Assembly (NCBI GenBank): GCA_031270015.1
Contig: JAISYH010000021.1
Span: 1-57,064 of the forward strand
Length of the DNA stretch: 57,064 bases
Origin: Burkholderiales bacterium
GTDB taxonomy: Bacteria > Pseudomonadota > Gammaproteobacteria > Burkholderiales > Casimicrobiaceae
Reading direction: 5' to 3'
Shown here: positions 8,909 through 17,455 of the stretch, in pieces
Numbering within the stretch: the stretch's first letter is position 1
How the letters are laid out: every line of letters begins with the position of its first letter
The notes under the pieces: generated by a model
The model's database searches: none
Told to the model about the DNA's origin: nothing
Seen by the model: the letters and a program-made list of their open reading frames with translations, nothing else
Made by a program: the position numbers and the translations under genes

Positions 8909-9067
8909 ACTGTCCAAAAAACGAAACGATAAACAAGGCGAGGTATTTTCTCGACCAAACCTGTTACTATACTGCGTTTTCATGATCCGTTAGAGCGGGC
9001 AATGTACCGTAAATCACGTCACCTGCCGCGTCCTTAAAAAATCGCTTTTTCTATTTGTTGCAAAAAA

Positions 9068-10264
9068 ATGTCTTTGACGTCACCATCTGCCGATTTCAAA
9101 ATGACCGCCGAAGAAAGGCGCGTGACCTTCGATCTCTCTGGCATTTTTGGCTTGCGCATGCTCGGGATGTTCATTATCTTGCCTGTTTTCGCGCTGTATG
9201 CCGAGAATCTCCCCGGCGGACAAGATCGGCTCTGGATTGGCGTGGCGCTTGGCATATACGGGCTAACGCAAGCATTGTTGCAAATCCCGTTTGGCTGGGC
9301 GTCGGATCGTTATGGACGCAAGCGACTGATTTATCTGGGCTTGACGCTATTCGCGCTTGGCAGTTTTCTTGCTGCTTGCGCGCCGACGATAGCGTGGGTG
9401 ATCGTCGGGCGCACATTGCAAGGCGCGGGCGCGATTTCCGGCGTGGTCATCGCGCTGACTGCCGATCTCACCCGCCCGCAAGTGCGTACCAAGGCGATGG
9501 CGATCATCGGCATTACTATCGGCGCAACTTTCGTTTTCTCGCTGATGGCGGGACCATTGCTCAAAGGCTGGATTGGGGTACCGGGTATTTTTGCGATGAC
9601 CGGCATTTTGGCGCTGATCGCGCTCGCGGTCGTGCGTTTTCGCATTCCTGAGCCGCGCAACCTTTCGGACGACCGACGAGTCCATTGGCGCGATTTTTAC
9701 GCTGTTTTGACAGATCCGCATTTGCTTCGCCTGAATTACGGCATATTGGCGCTACACGCGGTATTGATGGCGCTTTTCGTGCAGGTGCCATTCGATCTAC
9801 GCGCTGCCGGATTGAGCGACGCCGCACATTGGAAAGTCTATCTTCCGGTATTATTGATTTCGATTGTTCTCATCTTTCCGGCGCTGCGTCCTGCCGACGA
9901 TCCACGGCGCGCCCGTCGCATTTTCGATGGCGCAGTCATCGTACTTTGTATTGCGCAGATCGCGCTGATGTTTTCCGAACAGCGGATCGTTTGGCTTGTG
10001 ATGGGGTTGCTGCTATTTTTTACCGCGTTCAATCTGCTCGAAGCCTCGTTGCCCTCACTGATTTCCAAAAAAGCGCCGCCCGCGATGAAAGGGACAGCCA
10101 GCGGCGTTTACTCCAGTTTGCAATTCTTCGGCGCGTTTTTGGGCGCTGTTGTCGGAGGCGCGCTTGGAAAACTTTGGGGCGATATCGCTATTTTCGTGTT
10201 CTGCTTGGTAATGACATCGGCTTGGCTGGTTGCAAGTTTGACCGCGCCGAAAGATGAATGTTAA
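9068..10264 (+). CDS. MFS transporter (YajR-like)
   Basis: A 398-residue major facilitator with about 12 hydrophobic segments. The loop 2-3 motif is 'GWASDRYGRKRLIYLG', the classical G-x-x-x-D-R-x-G-R-R/K pattern. The N-terminus 'FDLSGIFGLRMLGMFIILP' is typical of the drug/sugar MFS protein placed between uvrA and ssb in betaproteobacteria. The substrate is unknown. The ATG at 9068 lacks a clear ribosome site, and an in-frame ATG at 9101 is an alternative start. It is 79 bp ahead of ssb. Confidence 0.85.
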   Translation: MSLTSPSADFKMTAEERRVTFDLSGIFGLRMLGMFIILPVFALYAENLPGGQDRLWIGVALGIYGLTQALLQIPFGWASDRYGRKRLIYLGLTLFALGSFLAACAPTIAWVIVGRTLQGAGAISGVVIALTADLTRPQVRTKAMAIIGITIGATFVFSLMAGPLLKGWIGVPGIFAMTGILALIALAVVRFRIPEPRNLSDDRRVHWRDFYAVLTDPHLLRLNYGILALHAVLMALFVQVPFDLRAAGLSDAAHWKVYLPVLLISIVLIFPALRPADDPRRARRIFDGAVIVLCIAQIALMFSEQRIVWLVMGLLLFFTAFNLLEASLPSLISKKAPPAMKGTASGVYSSLQFFGAFLGAVVGGALGKLWGDIAIFVFCLVMTSAWLVASLTAPKDEC

Positions 10265-10343
10265 ATCATGATTAGCGGTAAAATTACCTGAAAATTTTTT
10301 AACTTGCGCCAAATGCGCGCCCGAAACTTTCAAGGAGTTAACT

Positions 10344-10787
10344 ATGGCATCAGTCAACAAAGTCATTCTGATCGGAAATTTGGGGCGCGACCCTGAAATG
10401 CGCTATACCACCGGCGGCGACGCGGTGGCGAACTTCAGTATCGCCACGACCGATCAATGGAAAGACAAATCCAGCGGCGAGAAAAAAGAAAGCACAGAAT
10501 GGCATCGCATCGTGCTGTTTGGGAGGACGGCGGAAATCGCCGGAGAGTATCTCAAGAAAGGTCGTCCCGTGTATATCGAAGGACGTTTGCAAACTCGCAA
10601 ATGGACGGACAAAGACGGCAACGACCGCTATACCACCGAAATTATTGGGGACAGAATGCAACTGCTCGGCGGTAGCGGCGGTGGCGGAGACGCCGCTTTC
10701 TCACCGCAAAGCGACGCCGCGCCAAAAAACCAAAATGTCGCGCCGAAGAACGATATCGACGATTTCGACGACGATATTCCGTTCTGA
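10344..10787 (+). CDS. ssb: Single-stranded DNA-binding protein
   Basis: A 147-residue protein with an OB-fold over residues 1-110 ('[14 protein letters not shown]', '[12 protein letters not shown]'), then a Gly-rich linker. The acidic tip 'DDFDDDIPF' is the docking peptide for replication and repair partners. A strong AAGGAG precedes the ATG at the right spacing. It protects ssDNA in replication, recombination and repair; neighbouring uvrA is functionally related. Confidence 0.97.
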   Translation: MASVNKVILIGNLGRDPEMRYTTGGDAVANFSIATTDQWKDKSSGEKKESTEWHRIVLFGRTAEIAGEYLKKGRPVYIEGRLQTRKWTDKDGNDRYTTEIIGDRMQLLGGSGGGGDAAFSPQSDAAPKNQNVAPKNDIDDFDDDIPF

Positions 10788-10796
10788 GCGGAGCGA

Positions 10797-11034
10797 TCCG
10801 AAAGCTGTTCGGCGCCTTGCGGGTGAGAGTCCCGCCGTATAATTGACTCGTTTGGTTGCGTAGTTATGGCATACGTGTGGATGGCAACAGAAACACGGGA
10901 ACGAAGCCGGATAAACGTATCTCCCGACCCAGACAGTGGACGGCGTGGTATGCCCGTAACGCAAGTGAACCTTAGTAAGCCTCGTAAATGTCAGCCGGAG
11001 AGTATTTCCGGAAAAATACGTCGGCAAATAAATC
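10797..11034 (+). other. Non-coding segment between ssb and porin, structured-RNA-like
   Basis: No convincing gene here. The sequence has several self-complementary parts: GCGGG-TGAGAGT-CCCGC at 10817-10834, GTATTTCCGGAAAAATAC near 11002-11019. Runs such as GGTGAGAGTCC and GCAAGTGAACC are reminiscent of domain I of chloroplast-like group II introns. No intron-encoded protein or domain V is visible. It ends at the terminator at 11035. It could equally be an ssb 3' UTR. Confidence 0.25.
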
Positions 11035-11060
11035 AAGCGCCTCCCAAGGGAGGCGCTTTT
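11035..11060. terminator. Bidirectional terminator between ssb region and porin 1
   Basis: A 9-bp perfect stem, GCGCCTCCC with GGGAGGCGC, with a tiny loop followed by TTTT on the plus strand. The A-rich flank on the left can serve the minus-strand porin transcript. Confidence 0.75.
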
Positions 11061-11108
11061 CTGCTGTTGGTTTGTTTCCGTTAGGAAACGGATTCTTGCG
11101 GTACGGTC

Positions 11109-12173
11109 TTAGAAGAAGTGCGCTATACCGAAAACGAGACCTTGTTGATCAACGCCTTTGCCATTAGCATTACCATGCTGGGCGAAGGTATAGTTGGAAT
11201 TATTTTCGTTATCGACCGCCACGTAACCAGCGTAAACCGAAGTACGTTTCGACAGCGGATAGGTGTAGCTGATTTCGTATTGCATCGCTTCGGTGTCAGA
11301 ACCTTCACAAAGTCTCGCAATGCACTTACCCGCAGCGCCCTTGCCCTTATCCGCGTAAATGAGCGCGCCGTACAGTTTGCCAGGACCCAAAGGTACTGTC
11401 AGGCTGCCGCCGTACAGGTGACGTTTCAGTTTGGCTGAACCGTCTTTGTACTCGATGTATTCATAAACGAGCGCCGGACGAACTATACCAAAATCATATC
11501 CGCCGGTAACCGTGAATGCCTGATCTTCGGAATTAGCATTGCGGAAGTCTTGATTAGTTTCATAAACGACAGCGAGTTGCAAACCGGCGTTTTTATAGGC
11601 AGCGCCCAAACCACCGACCCAACCGTGATTTACGGTTTCATCGGTCGAATATTGAACCGCGCCGGTGAAGCCGGAGATATTCGGCGTATCGTAACGGATC
11701 GAACTACCTAAACGTTTAGCGAATCCGCCGGCGGCTTTGCCGTTGCCCCATTGTGCCCACAGCGCGCCGGTATGCAGAATTCCCGCCAAATACGTTGGCG
11801 CATTACCGAAAACCGCATGCGCGTCGTTGTACGGAGTCAGCATGTTGCCCAAACGAACTTTACCCCAACCGCCTTCGAGACCGACAAACGTGTCACGAGA
11901 TGACAACGCGCCGGCTCCACTTTCGTTAAATTCCGATTCAATTTGGAAAATCGCTTTCAAACCGCCGCCCAACGATTCCGAGCCTCTAAAGCCAAGACGC
12001 GATTGGTTCGAGGTGACTCGATTCAGTTTACCGAGATCTTTTTCCGCAGCCGAGCTAACGAAATCAAGATCCATATTAAGAACACCATACAGTGTCACAT
12101 TTGCTGTTTGCGCTTGAGCAAGCGGTGCGGCAAGCAAGCCTGCGATAGCAACAGCAACGAGTTTTTTCTTCAT
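11109..12173 (-). CDS. Gram-negative trimeric porin (copy 1)
   Basis: A 354-residue outer-membrane general porin of the Neisseria/Burkholderia type. It has a signal peptide 'MKKKLVAVAIAGLLAAPLAQAQ', 16-strand beta pattern, 'SRLGFRGSESLGGG' and constriction-loop region 'GGWGKVRLGNMLTP', and a terminal Phe ('GIAHFF') for BAM recognition. The start is ATG 12173 with GGAGAG upstream. It is a close paralogue of the next gene: the signal peptide is identical and differences cluster in loops. Unusually for a porin it carries two Cys in one loop ('GKCIARLCEG'). Confidence 0.93.
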   Translation of the reverse strand: MKKKLVAVAIAGLLAAPLAQAQTANVTLYGVLNMDLDFVSSAAEKDLGKLNRVTSNQSRLGFRGSESLGGGLKAIFQIESEFNESGAGALSSRDTFVGLEGGWGKVRLGNMLTPYNDAHAVFGNAPTYLAGILHTGALWAQWGNGKAAGGFAKRLGSSIRYDTPNISGFTGAVQYSTDETVNHGWVGGLGAAYKNAGLQLAVVYETNQDFRNANSEDQAFTVTGGYDFGIVRPALVYEYIEYKDGSAKLKRHLYGGSLTVPLGPGKLYGALIYADKGKGAAGKCIARLCEGSDTEAMQYEISYTYPLSKRTSVYAGYVAVDNENNSNYTFAQHGNANGKGVDQQGLVFGIAHFF

Positions 12174-12201
12174 GAAATTCTCTCCTCTAGCAGATAAAAT
12201 A

Positions 12202-12225
12202 GGCAAGATATTGAAGTTTCTTGCC
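12202..12225 (-). promoter_or_regulatory. Leader hairpin of porin 1
   Basis: An inverted repeat GGCAAG...CTTGCC with a 12-base centre in the 5' leader, about 29 bases before the start codon and close to the ribosome site. Porin 2 has a counterpart in the same place, which suggests a shared post-transcriptional control element. Inference only. Confidence 0.4.
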
Positions 12226-12265
12226 GATACAAACCCTCCTCGATTAATCCGAGAAGTCAGGAAAC

Positions 12266-12295
12266 ATTATGTCAACGCAACAAAGCGCGGGGCAA
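12266..12295 (-). promoter_or_regulatory. Promoter of porin 1
   Basis: -35 TTGCCC and -10 CATAAT with an 18-bp spacer on the minus strand. The same arrangement, followed after the -35 by a conserved CGCG, occurs before porin 2. About 93 bases separate the -10 box from the start codon, leaving room for the leader hairpin. Confidence 0.55.
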
Positions 12296-12443
12296 GAAAA
12301 GCTACCCAATGAGATTATATATTTTCATCTGTGTATAAAAAACAACACAGAAAACTTTCAAAAGACATAAAAACTATATTCGAATTCCGTGCGTCCATTT
12401 TGTCGGATTTTCCACGCGGTCTTTTTCTGCCCATAAATGAAAT

Positions 12444-12465
12444 CAAGCCTCCCGAAGGAGGCTTG
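12444..12465 (-). terminator. Terminator of porin 2
   Basis: A 9-bp stem, CAAGCCTCC with GGAGGCTTG, followed on the minus strand by a T-rich tract. The adjoining 60 bases are nearly the same as those after porin 1, so the duplication included the 3' flank. Confidence 0.65.
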
Positions 12466-12514
12466 TCTGCTGTTGGTTTGTTTCCGTCAGGAAACAGATT
12501 CTTGCGGTACGATC

Positions 12515-13588
12515 TTAGAAGAAATGCGCTATACCGAAAACAACGCCTTGCTGATCGACGCCAGGCTGGTTGCCAGCGATAGCGCCAGAGCTAAAGGTGT
12601 AGCTAGAATTCTTCTCGTTGTCGATTATCACGTAACCGGCATAAACCGAAGTACGTTTCGACAGCGGATAGGTGTAGCTGATTTCATATTGCAGCGCTTC
12701 GGTATCGTCGCCATACGCCAAACCGCCAAGACGTCCACGCGCGGCATCGCCTTTACCCTTGTCCGCGTAAATGACCGCGCCATACAGTTTGCCAGGACCC
12801 AAAGGCGCTGTCAGACTGCCGCCGTACAGATGCCGTTTCAGTTTGCCTACACTATTCTTGTAAATAATGTATTCATAGACAAGCGCCGGACGAATGATAC
12901 CAAAATCGTACCCACCGGTAAGCGTAAGCGCTTGGTCGTCCGCATCCGCGCCAGTTCCCGTATCTTGGTTGGTTTCATAAACAGCCGCCAATTGTAAACC
13001 GGCGTTTTTGTAGTACAAACCCAAACCGCCGATCCAGCCGTGATTTACGGTTTCATCGGTCGAATATTGAACCGCGCCGGTAAGACCGGAGATGTTCGGT
13101 GTATCGTAGCGAACGGAACTGCCTAACCGTTTGCCAAAACCACCGGCGTTTTTCGCTCTACCATACTGCCCCCAGAGCGCGCCGGTTTGCAGGATGGATT
13201 GCGTAAATGTCGGCGCGTTACCGAAGAACGCGTGCGCCTGATCGTACGGGGTCAGCATGTTGCCCAAACGGACTTTACCCCAACCACCTTCGAGACCGAC
13301 AAACGTATCACGAGACGATAATGCGCCGCTTCCGTTTTCATCAAACTGCGATTCAATTTGGAAAATCGCGTTCAAGCCGCCACCCAGCGACTCCGAACCT
13401 CTGAAACCGATACGCGAAGCGTTGGAAGTGACCCGGTTCAGTTTACCGAGGTCTTTTTCCGTAGCCGAGCTAACGAAATCAAGATCCATATTAAGGACAC
13501 CATACAGTGTCACATTTGCTGTTTGCGCTTGAGCAAGCGGTGCGGCAAGCAAGCCTGCAATAGCAACAGCAACGAGTTTTTTCTTCAT
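12515..13588 (-). CDS. Gram-negative trimeric porin (copy 2)
   Basis: A 357-residue porin, tandem paralogue of copy 1. It has the same signal peptide, same barrel segments ('TANVTLYGVLNMDLDFVSS', 'TPYDQAHAFFGNAP', 'GIAHFF' end) and different loops, e.g. 'GTGADADDQ' versus 'NANSEDQ'. No cysteine pair in the loop where copy 1 has one. Start ATG 13588, with GGAG upstream. The two genes are separated by 341 bp containing a terminator and a promoter, so each is its own transcription unit and they can be regulated separately. Confidence 0.93.
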   Translation of the reverse strand: MKKKLVAVAIAGLLAAPLAQAQTANVTLYGVLNMDLDFVSSATEKDLGKLNRVTSNASRIGFRGSESLGGGLNAIFQIESQFDENGSGALSSRDTFVGLEGGWGKVRLGNMLTPYDQAHAFFGNAPTFTQSILQTGALWGQYGRAKNAGGFGKRLGSSVRYDTPNISGLTGAVQYSTDETVNHGWIGGLGLYYKNAGLQLAAVYETNQDTGTGADADDQALTLTGGYDFGIIRPALVYEYIIYKNSVGKLKRHLYGGSLTAPLGPGKLYGAVIYADKGKGDAARGRLGGLAYGDDTEALQYEISYTYPLSKRTSVYAGYVIIDNEKNSSYTFSSGAIAGNQPGVDQQGVVFGIAHFF

Positions 13589-13611
13589 GAAAATCTCCTC
13601 TAACAAAAATA

Positions 13612-13631
13612 GCAAGTTTTCATAAACTTGC
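13612..13631 (-). promoter_or_regulatory. Leader hairpin of porin 2
   Basis: A perfect 8-bp stem, GCAAGTTT with AAACTTGC, and a 4-base loop, about 24 bases before the start codon. The GCAAG core matches the porin 1 leader. A possible translation control or mRNA-stability element. Confidence 0.45.
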
Positions 13632-13673
13632 ATAACGGTATAGCTTCTCTGAAGTTATTGAGAAGTTGGATAT

Positions 13674-13703
13674 ATTGTGCCAAGATAAACGAACGCGGGA
13701 CAA
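13674..13703 (-). promoter_or_regulatory. Promoter of porin 2
   Basis: -35 TTGTCC and -10 CACAAT with an 18-bp spacer on the minus strand, aligned in position and in flanking CGCG with the porin 1 promoter. Confidence 0.55.
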
Positions 13704-13737
13704 GAAATACCGGAAACAAACGTAAACGCTCGTTAAT

Positions 13738-13759
13738 CTTGTTGCTATCAAGCAACAAG
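13738..13759. repeat. Inverted repeat upstream of the WbpL-like gene
   Basis: A perfect 9-bp inverted repeat, CTTGTTGCT/AGCAACAAG, with a 4-base centre. It has no T-run, so is not an obvious terminator. It lies about 107 bases before the WbpL-like start and could be an operator or an mRNA hairpin. Confidence 0.4.
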
Positions 13760-13865
13760 CCAGGGAAAAGTGAATGCCTTACACATAGCTTATTTTTTAG
13801 CCATTTCTTTTCAAGGCGGGAACATAGGTATTAAAAGCAATAACTCACGTTGTTATTAAAAAGTC

Positions 13866-14876
13866 ATGAATTCGGAAAGCATGTCGTTTTTTTGTTCTTT
13901 CGGTATCTCTTTTGCCGTTGCTGGGCTGTTGCTGCCGCTAATATGGCGTTTACGTAATCATTTGCCATTAGCAATACCGAACGAACGCTCATTACACACA
14001 ATGCCCATCCCGAGCGTCGCGGCGTTGGCGCTATGGGCGGGATTTACCGTCGGTTCAATCTTTTTGATTTATTTTCAACCGCTTATGATAGGTACCAGGT
14101 TAGCGGTGATCGGTGGTGGGGCGTTTGTTTTAACGATAGTTTCGTTTGTGGACGACTGTATCGACCTCTCCGCCATGCATCGCTTGTTGGCGCAAACGGT
14201 CGTCGCGGGATTGCTGGCGTTGAGTTGGGTCGCGCAATCAGACAATCAATCCGCCGATCTTTTCATTGTTCTTGTCAGCATTTTTTTAATCATCTGGATG
14301 ACCAATCTGTTTAATTTTATGGATGGTAGCGATGGTCTCGCGGTCACGATGGCGATTATCGGATTTTCGGCTTTGGCGGGCGCGGCGTTTATGGCGGGTT
14401 TTGCTTGGTGGCAATTGCCCGCATTGATCGTCGCGGCAACGTTGCCGCTGTGGTTCATCAATTTCCCGCCCGCTAAAATGTTTCTTGGTGACGTCGGCGC
14501 AGCGCCGCTCGGATTTTTGGCGATCGGTTTCGGCGGCTTGGGTGTAGTGGAACGAGGATGGTCGGCGGCGTTTGTGCTGCTGGTGTTTTTGCCTTTCATA
14601 TTGGATGCGACGATCACGCTGATACGCCGCTTACTGCACCGTGAAAAAGTCTGGGAAGCGCATAAAACGCACTATTATCAAAAACTTGTCCAACTCGGCG
14701 CGGGGCATCGCGGGACCTTGCTCGTTTATGGCGTGTCGATGATCGGCTGTAGCATGAGCGCGGTTTTTCTTGTCCGATATGAAACCGCGCTTTGGGTGGT
14801 TTTGGGCGGCTGGACGATCATCCATCTAGGGTTTTTTGCCGCAATAGACTATCATTGCAAAAAATTTGAAACATGA
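13866..14876 (+). CDS. WbpL/WecA-type undecaprenyl-phosphate glycosyl-1-phosphate transferase
   Basis: A 336-residue polytopic MraY/WecA-superfamily enzyme that starts lipid-linked glycan assembly by moving a sugar-1-phosphate from UDP-sugar to undecaprenyl phosphate. It carries 'VDDCIDLSAMHRLLAQ' (the DD motif), 'NLFNFMDGSDGLA' (the NFMDGxDG motif) and 'PPAKMFLGDVGAAPLG', all catalytic or Mg-binding motifs of the family. Overlaps the WbpM-like gene by 4 bases. Pairing with WbpM suggests an acetamido-dideoxyhexose acceptor chemistry, but the sugar is inferred. Confidence 0.88.
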   Translation: MNSESMSFFCSFGISFAVAGLLLPLIWRLRNHLPLAIPNERSLHTMPIPSVAALALWAGFTVGSIFLIYFQPLMIGTRLAVIGGGAFVLTIVSFVDDCIDLSAMHRLLAQTVVAGLLALSWVAQSDNQSADLFIVLVSIFLIIWMTNLFNFMDGSDGLAVTMAIIGFSALAGAAFMAGFAWWQLPALIVAATLPLWFINFPPAKMFLGDVGAAPLGFLAIGFGGLGVVERGWSAAFVLLVFLPFILDATITLIRRLLHREKVWEAHKTHYYQKLVQLGAGHRGTLLVYGVSMIGCSMSAVFLVRYETALWVVLGGWTIIHLGFFAAIDYHCKKFET

Positions 14877-16711
14877 TGAATTTGTTGCCGCGCGGTCGCG
14901 CTTGGCTTGCTTTTTTTTACGATGTAATCGCCGCGCTCTTGGCGTGGACGGCGATTTATGGACTGCGCTTTTCATTCGCCGGAATGCCGATGGCTTGGGA
15001 CGCGTGTTTGGCGACGTTGGTTTGGGTACTGCCGATACAAGCCGTCGTTTGCGTCGCGTTCGGCTTATATCGCGGGCTATGGCGTTACGCCAGCCTTGAC
15101 GATCTAAAACGTATCGCGCTGGTAGTCGGCTTTGCCACGCTGGCAATCCCGCTGATTTTGACGCTGGCGCAAACGCCGGTCACCGTGCCGAGAACGGTTT
15201 TGTTGTTGTATCCGGTCGTGTTGATTTTCCTGATGGCGGGCAGCCGTTTCATTTACCGGATGTGGCGCGAAGAGCGGTTATTCAGCCCTTGGCGGGCGTT
15301 GGGCGAACCTATCTTGGTACTTGGGGCGGGCGCGGCAGGCGCGCGGCTTGCCGAAGCGTTGGCGTCAGGGCGCGAGTGGCGGGTAGCCGGTTTCCTTGAC
15401 GACGATCCTCAAAAGCAACGGAGACGCATCCACAGCGTGCCGGTGCTTGGACCGATCTCCGAACTGAAACTGTGGGTCAATAAACTCCATGTACAAAAAA
15501 TCGTACTGGCTTTACCGTCGGCAAATCATAAAATCCGCCGACAAATTAGTAGCGCTTGTCTGGAAGCGGGCGTACAGGCGTTTAGCGTGCCTACTTATGA
15601 AGATTTGCTTTCCGGCGCGCCATTGACAACCTTGCGCAGCCTCGACATGGAAGATTTGCTGGGACGCGAACCGGTTCTGCTGGACACGCATGGACTCGGC
15701 GAATGGCTGGGCAACAGCACGATATTGGTTTCTGGCGCGGGCGGTTCGATCGGCAGCGAACTTTGCCGACAAATCCTTCGTTATCGACCGGCAAAACTGG
15801 TGCTGCTCGACATCAGCGAAACGGCGATTTATCGCATCGCCAGCGAATTTATTGATAAAAAAGGCGATACCGAAATCGTAGCGCGTGTCGGCGATGTCAA
15901 AGACGCTGCGCTGATGGAAACGTTACTCAAAGCATCCCAGCCGCAAACCATTTTCCACGCCGCCGCATATAAGCACGTGCCGTTGATGGAAGAAGCCGAA
16001 AATGCTTGGCAGGTCATTCGCAACAATACCTACGGCACATATGTGTTGGGACGCGCCGCCGTCGCTGCCGGCGTGGAAAAATTCGTAATGATCTCGACTG
16101 ATAAAGCGGTCGCGCCGGTTTCGGTAATGGGCGCGTCGAAACAATTGGCGGAAATGATCTGCCAATACTTGCAAAACGGTTCTACGCAATTTGTCACCGT
16201 TCGCTTCGGCAATGTTCTCAACAGCGCCGGCAGCGTGATTCCGCTTTTCCAAAAACAAATCGCGCAAGGTGGTCCGGTCACCGTGACGCACCCCGAAGTG
16301 ACACGCTATTTCATGTCGATTCCCGAAGCTGTCGGGCTAGTGATGCAAGCCGGCTTGCAAGGAACGGGCGGCGATATTGTGGTATTGGACATGGGCGAGC
16401 CAATCAAAATCGCTGATCTCGCGCGCAACATGATTCAACTCTCCGGCGCCAACGCCGAACAAGTCGCCATTCGCTTTACCGGCTTGCGCGCCGGAGAAAA
16501 ACTCCACGAAGAACTATTGAACGCCGAAGAAACCTGTCAGCCAACTTCGCACCCCAAGCTCAATATCGCGCGCGCGCGCGCCGTCCGCGCCCAAACCATG
16601 CAAACCATCATCGGCGTTTGCGAACATGCCGCGCCTCCAGAAAACGACGTTCGCCTTCTGCTGCGCCAATGGCTGCCTGATTTTCAAGGACAGCCCAAAA
16701 CGCATCAGTAG
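14873..16711 (+). CDS. WbpM/PglF-type UDP-GlcNAc 4,6-dehydratase
   Basis: A 612-residue membrane-anchored nucleotide-sugar dehydratase. It has four N-terminal hydrophobic helices, a first Rossmann-like domain ('VLGAGAAGARLAEAL'), then the catalytic SDR domain 'VSGAGGSIGSELCRQIL'. The catalytic triad has Met for Tyr ('SVMGASK'), the SMK variant typical of long WbpM/PglF proteins. It makes UDP-4-keto-6-deoxy sugars for O-antigen or protein glycans. Forms an operon with the WbpL-like gene; no further glycan genes follow, which is unusual for such a locus. Confidence 0.92.
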   Translation: MMNLLPRGRAWLAFFYDVIAALLAWTAIYGLRFSFAGMPMAWDACLATLVWVLPIQAVVCVAFGLYRGLWRYASLDDLKRIALVVGFATLAIPLILTLAQTPVTVPRTVLLLYPVVLIFLMAGSRFIYRMWREERLFSPWRALGEPILVLGAGAAGARLAEALASGREWRVAGFLDDDPQKQRRRIHSVPVLGPISELKLWVNKLHVQKIVLALPSANHKIRRQISSACLEAGVQAFSVPTYEDLLSGAPLTTLRSLDMEDLLGREPVLLDTHGLGEWLGNSTILVSGAGGSIGSELCRQILRYRPAKLVLLDISETAIYRIASEFIDKKGDTEIVARVGDVKDAALMETLLKASQPQTIFHAAAYKHVPLMEEAENAWQVIRNNTYGTYVLGRAAVAAGVEKFVMISTDKAVAPVSVMGASKQLAEMICQYLQNGSTQFVTVRFGNVLNSAGSVIPLFQKQIAQGGPVTVTHPEVTRYFMSIPEAVGLVMQAGLQGTGGDIVVLDMGEPIKIADLARNMIQLSGANAEQVAIRFTGLRAGEKLHEELLNAEETCQPTSHPKLNIARARAVRAQTMQTIIGVCEHAAPPENDVRLLLRQWLPDFQGQPKTHQ

Positions 16712-16732
16712 CGATCTATCTTGCCGCTGCTC

Positions 16733-17455
16733 TCATAAGTAATGCATCGTATCGCGCTCTTCCGGCGTCGGCGCAATATCATGGTTTTTGTAAAAATCGA
16801 AAACCGCGCCGACAACATCATCCGGTTCGTCAAAAATTTCCATCAATTCGATATCACCTTCGGAAATCAAACCTAAAGGAAGAAGTTGCGCGCGCATCCA
16901 GTCGATCATCCCCGACCAGAAGTCACGCCCAACCAAAATCAACGGGATACGCCGTGTTTTCCTCGTTTGAGTCAACGTCAAACATTCGGTGAGTTCATCG
17001 AGCGTGCCGAAACCGCCAGGCAACGCGATATGCGCCAGCGCAAAACGAGCGAACATCATTTTGCGCGTAAAAAAGTAACGGAAATGCAGATCGACATTTT
17101 GAAAATCATTACACCTCTGCTCATGCGGCAACGAGATGTTCAATCCAATCGATGCCGCCCCCCCTTCAAGAGCGCCACGATTGGCGGCTTCCATGATGCC
17201 CGGTCCGCCGCCGGTAATGACGCTAAATCCGGCGTCCGACAGACGGCGCGCGATTTCCACCGCCTTGCGATAATAAGGACTGCTCTCAGGCAGACGCGCG
17301 CTACCAAAAATTGAAACCGCGGGGGTCACTTCGCGCAATTTACTGGTCGCCGTCGCCAACTCTGCCATAATGTAGAGCAAACGCCATGCGTCGTGACCAT
17401 AGTCTTCGGTTTGCGCATGGCGGTTTTCCTGTGATCGTTTGGGAGTATGTGTCAT
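16733..17455 (-). CDS. LOG-family nucleotide 5'-monophosphate phosphoribohydrolase (TIGR00730)
   Basis: A 240-residue Rossmann-like protein with 'GGGPGIMEAANRGA' and 'LPGGFGTLDELTE', the PGGxGTxxE signature of LOG/lysine-decarboxylase-like enzymes that release a base from nucleoside 5'-monophosphates. It has the longer N-terminus ('DAWRLLYIMAEL') of the proteobacterial subfamily. The ATG at 17455 shares bases with the divergent polA ATG (CATG), so the control regions of both genes must lie inside or beyond each other's 5' ends. Confidence 0.85.
   Translation of the reverse strand: MTHTPKRSQENRHAQTEDYGHDAWRLLYIMAELATATSKLREVTPAVSIFGSARLPESSPYYRKAVEIARRLSDAGFSVITGGGPGIMEAANRGALEGGAASIGLNISLPHEQRCNDFQNVDLHFRYFFTRKMMFARFALAHIALPGGFGTLDELTECLTLTQTRKTRRIPLILVGRDFWSGMIDWMRAQLLPLGLISEGDIELMEIFDEPDDVVGAVFDFYKNHDIAPTPEERDTMHYL

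Noticed and set aside
8961-8976. Possible LexA box upstream of uvrA (CTGTTACTATACTGCG)
   Set aside because: Only one half-site CTGT is right; the matching ACAG is missing, so no palindrome. SOS control is not supported by sequence.
10866-11084. 72-codon frame between ssb and porin 1
   Set aside because: Runs through the terminator stem and has no ribosome site; the segment looks like structured RNA or UTR.
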